Shown here one piece after another: positions 59,201 to 64,000 of a DNA stretch of 64,000 bases. The first letter of the stretch is position 1, and each line of letters begins with the position of its first letter. The position numbers and the translations under genes are program-made. Source of the DNA: Clytia hemisphaerica. Taxonomy: Eukaryota > Cnidaria > Hydrozoa > Leptothecata > Clytiidae. Below the pieces are notes generated by a model that had not been told where the DNA came from, made no database searches, and saw nothing but the letters and a program-made list of their open reading frames with translations. The DNA lies in contig CACVBU010001197.1 of NCBI GenBank assembly GCA_902728285.1, positions 9,140 through 73,139 of the forward strand, read 5' to 3'.

Positions 59201-62200
59201 GATTACCACTCAAACCACATATTCGAGTATCTCAACAAAAGAAATGTTCGAGAAAATTTCGTCAATAAAACTGGCAATAATTCTCTTTTTACAGACAAAT
59301 AATTTTCGCCAAGGAATTTTTTAAAAACACCAGCTTTTTATAGGTTTTAAGGCTGGAAACATGAATAAACCAAATATCTATTGCATTTTCTTTTGTTTAT
59401 GTGGCAGTCCTTTATCGCGAGTAGAATAAACCCATGTCATGGGTAGTACAGTGAAACCTCTAATCAGCGGACACCATCGGGGAAACGGGTTAATGTCCGC
59501 TTATTAGAAGTGTCTACCTTTTAGAAACTTTCGATCTGAATACTCCAATTTTGAAATTAGGCCATCCCACGTTGTCAGAGATATAAAATTCGAGTCTGAA
59601 GTCTTACTTGCTACTATCTTTGTCTCTCAATATTTTTCTGCTTTCCATCTAAGTATCCGTTCTTTGGAAAAACACCAGGACAATCTTACAATTTTACTTT
59701 CTGATCTTAATCATAACTTCAGACTAGGACATGGAAGAGAAAAAATTAGTTTTCACGATTCAATTCAAAAAATATCTAGAAATATACTAAATTCGTCGAA
59801 TGGGTTAAGGGAAAACTGCAAATGTGTAAATGTAATTCAGATAACGAAATTAATAAGTGCTTGAAAGAAAAGATCTCAAAAATAAATTTTTGATTTTTGA
59901 AGTCTGGCTAGTTTGATATTCGGTGTCGGCTATTTGGAGTGCTAAAATAGGGGTTTAGGCCATTTCGTCCAAAAAAAATTTGTCTGCTAGTCAGAGGGTC
60001 CGCTAATTAAGTGTCCGCCTTTTGGAAACTTTTTTATGAGGATTTGACTAGGAGATGGCCGGGGAAAATGAAATTGTCCGCTAATCAGAGGTTTTACTGC
60101 AGAATATAGCGCTTTAATAGCCAATTCTTTTGAATTAACGTTAAGGTCGGGTGTATATACATTTGAACACTAATCCCTACTAGCCAGAGAGCAAGAAATT
60201 TCACCTGAATCTTGTCACACCATCCGGCAAAATATCTGATGGTATCAATACTCATTCCGATATGTGTTTTCAATGCTAAAGTGTAAACGGCACCCGAGTC
60301 CATCGATTCTATGTAAGCTAGCTCTTCCCGGTGTTCGTCCATCAAGTCTGCTAACCTGAGAAAAACATTTACATATTATATGTCAACCCTTTGAGAATCT
60401 TCCTTTTTTTTCAAGAAGGGGAAGTACCTCGGGGAGGCGCAAGTGATATTTCTTTGAAATTTTGATCAATGGTAAATATAGATAATTGAGTTCGACCACC
60501 TGTCTAGTTGGTAGTTTTTAAGTTGACCCACAATAAATTAAGTCTTGGTCGACAGATCTATTTTGGTGAGAGATTTATTTATTAAAAAAGTAACTTACTC
60601 CTAGTTCTATAGAAATAAAATACAAAAAATGTCGGGTACTTACTTGTACATGAGGGTACCTCTATCTCGTGCGTTCATTGTAGCCCAAGGCCCTTCATAA
60701 AACGCTTCCTGTGTGGAAGGTGAACAAAAAAAACGATTCAGTATGGATGTCTTTTTTCATTAGCACTTTCAACCAAATTTAGAATGATAGCAAGCTTTTC
60801 CAGATAAAAAATTTGGATAACTGTAGCAGTAGTTAAAACTAATTCAAGACAGAAAATTGCAGTTTTCCACACAGTACATTCCTATTCGAACTCCCCTGGT
60901 TGAAATTATTGAGTGTCTTAGCTCTAATTCTTCTGCGATAGTTTTCATGTTAACTGATCGCGACTGATGAATCACTCACCTTGGCAGCAGCAACAGCTAT
61001 GTTGATATCTTCTTTGGCTCCAAATGAAACTTCAGCTAACACCTAAAAGATAGGATATAAAGGAAAAATGTTCTGTCTTCTCAAATTCTGTCAACCCTTA
61101 CAATTCCTAAAATATTTCATGTTTCCACACCACCCAGGGTAAAAATTTCGCCGCCAGTGCCACAGAAAACATAATAAATTTAGGAAGCGGTATAAAGACA
61201 GCACTCATTCCTAGGGTACCTCAAAGTCTCCCTTTCATGTGTCCGAGTCTGGGATGTGTCCTTGCTCAGAATTTGGCGTTCTAAATGCCATTGTTGAATT
61301 GGATTGGGAAACTTACCGATTCATCTGTAGGGTTGATGGTATCAAATGTCTTTCCACTTTGTGCTTCAACAAATTCACCATTGATGAACAATTGATTTGG
61401 CATTTGAATCTGTTTACCATTCACTTCAACAGTTTTCTGAAATTTGAAAAAATAAAGGATATGAATTCTTTAGGTTAGAGAAAAAAATATTTTATAATTA
61501 GAGTACTTTTACTAGGTCCTACTTTTACAATAACTAAGCTCAGAATTTGGGTAATAAAAAGAAAACCAAAGGTCAGAATATCATCGAGTTACTTTTCATT
61601 AGCAGCGTTTGGTATATACTTTTATTTCACTCGAGAAATTAACAACGTAAGGGACCAAAATGTTTAACAATACAAATGCACCACGAACAAAAAAAAGTGT
61701 CAACAGTGAGTGTAGAATCAAACAATACTTACATAATCACACTTGAATTCTTCCTCACCAAGCCCTCTTGAAATCATCACTGATCGTTTTAAGAAATTGG
61801 CATAGCTAGTGAAAGATAAATAAACCTGATTGGACTATACTCCCATCAACCACCTATCACATCAAAAAAATAGTATTTTGCATTGGCTTTTTGACAGATT
61901 TTGTGCAAGTGAGAACATTCTAGGACTAGGAGAATTCTAGGACTAGGAGAATAGTCAAGCAAAAAAGGTTTCTTTGAAAAATTGTACAAAAAATCAAAAT
62001 GTTATGGACGAATTTTGTGAGTTCTTACTCAGTATTCATGTAAACATCTTCGTTAGCCAAAACAACGTCACACTTTTGCTTCACTTCTTCTACCAATCTA
62101 AAAGAATTTGAATATGAAATCATTCATCTTCAATGTGAAAAGTTCATTCGTAAATCGTTCATTCTTTTTGTTTTGTTTATGGCTGAATATACTGTAGCTA

Positions 62201-63873
62201 TTGAATAAGCAGTGTGTTAGGAAAAAAGCCGAAAAGATGAAAGTGTCCTAATAACCTTTGAGACCAAAGGGAGGTGCGGGAAGAAGAAACTTTTGTGAAG
62301 TCGTGTGGGAAGCAACCGACAAAGGCGAACAGAAGATTATTTCATTCTAGGTATGAGGGGACGCCCTTCAGAGATGCTTAGGCATTTGCTTTCTTAGCAC
62401 TTTTTACTTGTATAGATTTTTACTAAAATTCAAATCCTTCCATTAACATGTTGATTTCAAAACTACAAGAAAAACAATAGACACCTCAATATTTTAACTT
62501 TTTTCTTGAGGGGGTAAAAACTTTTTTGGAGCTAGGGTAAAGAAAATCGAGATGGGATAGAAAATTTTGATTCTAGATATGGGGGGGGGGCCTACGGGGT
62601 TTGCAATTTCCGAAATACCGGATAATTTTGCCAAAATTTCCGAAATTTCGTAAAAAATACTTGCAATTCCGATACTGATTTTTTGGGTATTTTTCCTCGT
62701 TTCGACTAATTTTTCATCAAATTTGATTTTTAGGTATGAATTCCGAAAAAGGAGGATAAAAACGTTATAATACCATAATTTCGAAGCAAAAATTCTTGAA
62801 TTTCCGATACCGAAGCAATTTCAGAATTCCGAAATACCGATTGAATTTTGTCCGATTTCCAAAATTCCGAAGGAAAAAGAGTCGATTTCTGCAATTCCGA
62901 AATACTATACGCCCTGTTCTAGATACCGGGGGACTTGACCTTTTGGAACTGGAATTCATAAAAAAAAGAAAGTACTATAATATTGATATTGATTCACCGT
63001 TCTCTACTTTCACACTAAAACTAGCCAGGATTGATTGATTGATTCCCACTCAGTGCTACGATTTATTGGCATGCACCCTTACTCAGGTGTTAACTCATAC
63101 CATGTGAGGATACGGGAGAATTTGGTACCACGCAACACTCTGGTATAAGAGAACAGGGAGGTATGCCAGACATTGTATTTGAGGGTAGTGAAGTTGCTCA
63201 CATGAAAAAGCAATAGCAAGATTGAGTGATACGCCGATACGCCATGAACATAGGGTCGCCGGTGTCTGATAAGCGCTATGATTTTCTCATCTAAGAAAAA
63301 GTAACTATTCCAGGATAGGGCCTTTACTGTCTGCTTCGTCAGGATCATCATTTCTCCTTTCAATCACTTATTTTAAAAATCTTGGAAAATAAATATCTTT
63401 TGACTGAGCAATGAAATACTCTCCCATTACAATAAATTTTAATTGTAGTAAGATCGACTTTTGAGGACTTTACTTTCATTTAATGTTCCAAATTTTTTCC
63501 TAACACACTGTATAATGGCACATTCCTCTTGATGAGGCAATTTCTTTGCGAGTCTGTCTGGAACTAGTTATTTTCAAATACTTTGTGAACTTAATTCAGA
63601 TTATTCTTTAGCATGGTGTGATCAGTAATGAAGACAAAAGTATAGATATTCACAAAATTCAAAATCCCAAGGAATCTAGGCACATTTTTGCAAACATTGG
63701 CTTCCTTTGGGCGAATCAGAATGCTGACTCAAACTCAAGAAATTGAAAAAAGAAAGCAATTCAAATCAAATTTAAATTTGTTACCTAGCAACATCCATTG
63801 AAGCTGCACCTGCTTTAAAGAAATCTGTATCATCTTCAATTGATCCCAAGTTCAAGATTCCTTTCCAGATATC
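47174..63873 (-). CDS. ALDH1L: 10-formyltetrahydrofolate dehydrogenase (ALDH1L), 5'-partial, 19 exons
   Basis: Cytosolic or mitochondrial ALDH1L enzymes oxidise 10-formyl-THF to THF and CO2 with NADP+. Nineteen minus-strand exons, listed separately, join in one frame of 1716 nt (571 residues plus stop). All 18 introns are GT-AG and every phase matches. Residues 1-52 are the end of the carrier-protein-like linker, with the phosphopantetheine serine at S25 in GAASMDVAR. Residues ~90-571 are a full aldehyde dehydrogenase domain: PWNYP (N243), K266, general base E342 in LELGGK, and nucleophile C376 in [11 protein letters not shown]. The E-to-C spacing of 34 equals that of rat FDH (E673/C707). The gene ends in VEY-stop as family members do. 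About 330 N-terminal residues (formyltransferase-like hydrolase domain) should lie past base 64000. Introns are loaded with mobile elements, but no coding break is seen. The paralogue (L1 or L2) cannot be decided without the N-terminus. Confidence 0.96.
47359..47735. mobile_element. Tc1-like MITE in last ALDH1L intron
   Basis: TA-CAATCATGGACAAAAGGTTT ... AACCTTTTGTCCATGATTG-TA. A related single end is near 31170-31196. Confidence 0.7.
48796..49479. mobile_element. piggyBac-like MITE, TTAA-flanked
   Basis: TTAA-CCCTTAGCCCACGCGG ... GAGTCAAAGGG-TTAA. Internal perfect palindromes GGACGCACATGTGCGTCC and GACGCGTATACGCGTC near the left end. Confidence 0.7.
49552..49767. mobile_element. TA-flanked MITE with iterated GCGCGAAAAT
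   Basis: TA-CCTTAATTCCATTAATTTTC ... GAAAGTTAATGGAATTAAGG-TA. GCGCGAAAA/GCGCGAA occurs six times inside. Confidence 0.65.
50719..50836 (-). CDS. ALDH1L: ALDH1L exon r
   Basis: [20 protein letters not shown] then [19 protein letters not shown]; the C-terminal signature [11 protein letters not shown]. Donor gtagg. The next exon is 3.5 kb away. Confidence 0.96.
50937..50990 (+). mobile_element. hAT-like element end fragment
   Basis: GTTGGGTCTAAAAAAGCAGG then GTAGCCAATGGAGCTAGG match the ends of the copies at 19353 and 28533. No opposite end was found nearby. Confidence 0.5.
51341..51422 (-). CDS. ALDH1L: ALDH1L exon q
   Basis: [20 protein letters not shown] then FTNDLSK, the ALDH A-N[14 protein letters not shown] element. 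Donor gtaaag. Confidence 0.95.
51805..51910 (-). CDS. ALDH1L: ALDH1L exon p (EESFGP motif)
   Basis: [20 protein letters not shown] then [13 protein letters not shown]. FxEPxxFTDV and EESFGPV are canonical C-terminal ALDH motifs. Donor gtaag. Confidence 0.95.
52324..52415 (-). CDS. ALDH1L: ALDH1L exon o
   Basis: [20 protein letters not shown] then [10 protein letters not shown]; the usual Y-I-x-x-G-x-x-EGA-x-L-x-x-GG stretch. Donor gtattt. Confidence 0.93.
52565..52638 (-). CDS. ALDH1L: ALDH1L exon n
   Basis: [20 protein letters not shown] then PQNH and a split Arg codon; the conserved K-x-GDPLD-x-x-T-x-x-GPQ segment. Donor gtacac. Confidence 0.94.
52676..53048 (-). mobile_element. R1 repeat element, short copy
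   Basis: ACAAGTGATACTTTTATGGA at the left; right end GACCTTCAGGTAGGTC. Middle shares AAAAATCGGGCTCCGTCACA and the AGACGAACGGACGAAC tract with the other copies. Confidence 0.65.
53245..55859 (-). mobile_element. R1 repeat element, tandem form, in ALDH1L intron
   Basis: Left end ACAAGTGATACTTTGATGGA, right end CCACCGGGGTAGGTCC followed by A-run. Four head-to-tail units of ~0.45-0.51 kb; the same GAGTAATTTGACTAAGAAC start recurs at 54461, 54957 and 55465, and the first (53471) is split by the 53486-54023 insertion. ORF-like [19 protein letters not shown] repeats belong to this DNA and have no known function. Confidence 0.7.
53486..54023. mobile_element. TA-flanked MITE with iterated AATAAACGTACAG, nested in R1
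   Basis: CTCTCGGGTGCCTAATAAAC ... GTTTATTAGGCACCCGAGAG between TA at 53484-53485 and 54024-54025. AATAAACGTACAG or variants occur about eleven times. Sister R1 units read straight through as TTTGACTAAGAACAT, giving the empty site. Confidence 0.8.
56316..56414 (-). CDS. ALDH1L: ALDH1L exon m (catalytic Cys)
   Basis: Encodes [20 protein letters not shown] then [14 protein letters not shown]376 in NKGENC is the nucleophile. The 3.7-kb intron that follows holds the R1 tandem repeat. Confidence 0.96.
56823..56922 (-). CDS. ALDH1L: ALDH1L exon l (catalytic Glu)
   Basis: Encodes [20 protein letters not shown] then KAVKQ. E342 in LELGGKSP is the general base of the ALDH mechanism. Phase 0 at donor gtaaga. 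Confidence 0.96.
57669..57762 (-). CDS. ALDH1L: ALDH1L exon k (FTGST motif)
   Basis: Encodes [20 protein letters not shown] then [15 protein letters not shown] is the coenzyme-binding turn. The usual next residue, Glu of GSTEVG, is Pro here (residue 322). Confidence 0.94.
58224..58311 (-). CDS. ALDH1L: ALDH1L exon j
   Basis: [20 protein letters not shown] then [10 protein letters not shown], the family's T-x-L-x-x-A-E-L and GxxNxVPG signature. Donor gtaac. Confidence 0.95.
58613..58718 (-). CDS. ALDH1L: ALDH1L exon i (PWNYP and NADP-binding Lys)
   Basis: Encodes [15 protein letters not shown], which holds the oxyanion Asn (N243), and [13 protein letters not shown], which holds coenzyme-contacting K266. 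Donor gtatgg. Confidence 0.96.
59047..59117 (-). CDS. ALDH1L: ALDH1L exon h
   Basis: [20 protein letters not shown] then EPI and a split Gly codon. This is the strand that leads into the PWNYP motif. Donor gtaagt. Confidence 0.93.
59449..60099. mobile_element. pogo/Tigger-like element in ALDH1L intron
   Basis: Begins CAGTGAAACCTCTAATCAGC after TA and ends CTAATCAGAGGTTTTACTG (right TA mutated to CA). Same family as 5816-5998, with about 400 bp extra in the centre. The 66-codon ORF inside is unassigned. Lies between ALDH1L exons g and h. Confidence 0.7.
60205..60355 (-). CDS. ALDH1L: ALDH1L exon g
   Basis: Fifty codons, including [18 protein letters not shown] and [10 protein letters not shown], both highly typical of ALDH1L dehydrogenase domains. 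Phase 0 at donor gtgaa. Confidence 0.96.
60644..60708 (-). CDS. ALDH1L: ALDH1L exon f
   Basis: [20 protein letters not shown] then Y and a split Lys codon; the conserved W-x-x-M-x-x-R-x-R segment of ALDHs. Donor gtaagt. Confidence 0.94.
60980..61042 (-). CDS. ALDH1L: ALDH1L exon e
   Basis: Twenty-one codons, [20 protein letters not shown] then K. This is the ALDH helix region preceding the W-x-x-M segment. Donor gtgag. Confidence 0.93.
61317..61436 (-). CDS. ALDH1L: ALDH1L exon d (start of ALDH domain)
   Basis: Forty codons in phase 0. Contains [16 protein letters not shown] and TINPTDES, the usual start of the aldehyde dehydrogenase fold (FINGEFV, NP-T). Confidence 0.95.
61733..61805 (-). 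CDS. ALDH1L: ALDH1L exon c
   Basis: Encodes [15 protein letters not shown] then GEEEFKCDY, the hinge between linker and dehydrogenase domain. Phase 0 at the donor gtaagt. Confidence 0.92.
62029..62097 (-). CDS. ALDH1L: ALDH1L exon b
   Basis: Completes the Arg codon split by the previous intron. Encodes [20 protein letters not shown], the end of the linker's helical domain. Ends with two bases of an Asp codon before gtaag. Confidence 0.92.
62588..62914. mobile_element. Candidate inverted-repeat element with iterated AATTCCGAAATACCG
   Basis: GGGCCTACGGGGTTTGCAAT and the complement of GGGCGTATAGTATTTCGGAA bracket about ten TTCCGAAAT/TTCCGATACCG motifs. End match is weak. Confidence 0.4.
63785..63873 (-). 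CDS. ALDH1L: ALDH1L exon a (carrier-protein-like linker)
   Basis: Acceptor ag at 63875-63874, donor gt at 63784-63783. It encodes [10 protein letters not shown] then [14 protein letters not shown], the phosphopantetheine-attachment motif of the ACP-like linker (S25 of the partial protein). It is the most 5' exon visible. Confidence 0.93.
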
Positions 63874-64000
63874 CTACAAATGATAAAATTTCATAGTTTA
63901 AATCTTCTATCATACGTAGCCATAATGAACATGGCAAACCATTAGTCCCCTACAAAGTCCAATCTTTTTTTTGAATTTTTTGTTGCGATTTCATTTTTTG

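Overview
The window reads as AT-rich nuclear DNA of an invertebrate animal. Two host genes with GT–AG introns sit in a dense bed of transposable elements. The element mix (Penelope-like GIY-YIG, RTE-like and jockey/CR1-like non-LTR elements, and hAT-, piggyBac-, pogo-, Harbinger- and Tc1/mariner-like non-autonomous elements) would fit a cnidarian or another early-branching metazoan. The species cannot be fixed from the sequence. No bacterial operons, tRNA, rRNA or CRISPR array were recognised.

Host gene 1 is on the + strand (27321-41145). It is a six-exon class V PLP-dependent aminotransferase of the isopenicillin-N-epimerase/cysteine-desulfurase-like fold, 478 residues and complete from ATG to stop. 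Host gene 2 is on the - strand (63873 down to 47174). It is a 10-formyltetrahydrofolate dehydrogenase (ALDH1L). Nineteen exons joined by hand give one open frame of 571 residues: the end of the acyl-carrier-like linker plus the whole aldehyde dehydrogenase domain. The N-terminal formyl-hydrolase part lies beyond base 64000. The two genes converge, about 6 kb apart. They are metabolic genes with no evident joint pathway.

Region 1-27000 has no confident host gene. It holds inverted-repeat elements: a 0.8-kb mariner-like element at 6599-7403, a 0.73-kb fold-back at 7948-8675, two copies of one pogo-like family at 10029-11492 and 14278-16023 that are each split by a different insertion, a Harbinger-like element at 11752-12837, a hAT-like element with 8-bp target duplication at 19353-20134, and a decayed non-LTR reverse transcriptase at 22069-22745. 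The aminotransferase introns (27678-40797) hold another hAT-like copy, a second fold-back, a 13-copy 47-bp minisatellite, a long TTCG microsatellite, and an RTE-like retroelement cut by a younger poly-A-tailed retroelement. The space between the genes carries a Penelope-like fragment with inverted arms and a 15-bp target duplication, an array of ACGTCAGGT motifs and a decayed retrotransposon ORF1. The ALDH1L introns hold a 2.65-kb inverted-repeat element with piggyBac-like and TA-flanked insertions inside it, and a tandem repeat family (called R1 here) interrupted by a TA-flanked element.

The most unusual signal is architectural. Many short inverted-repeat elements with unrelated sequences share one design: each carries its own 8-15-nt motif, often part of its terminal repeat, reiterated inside. 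Several insertions can be read against an intact empty site elsewhere in the window, so relative ages can be ordered from this sequence alone.
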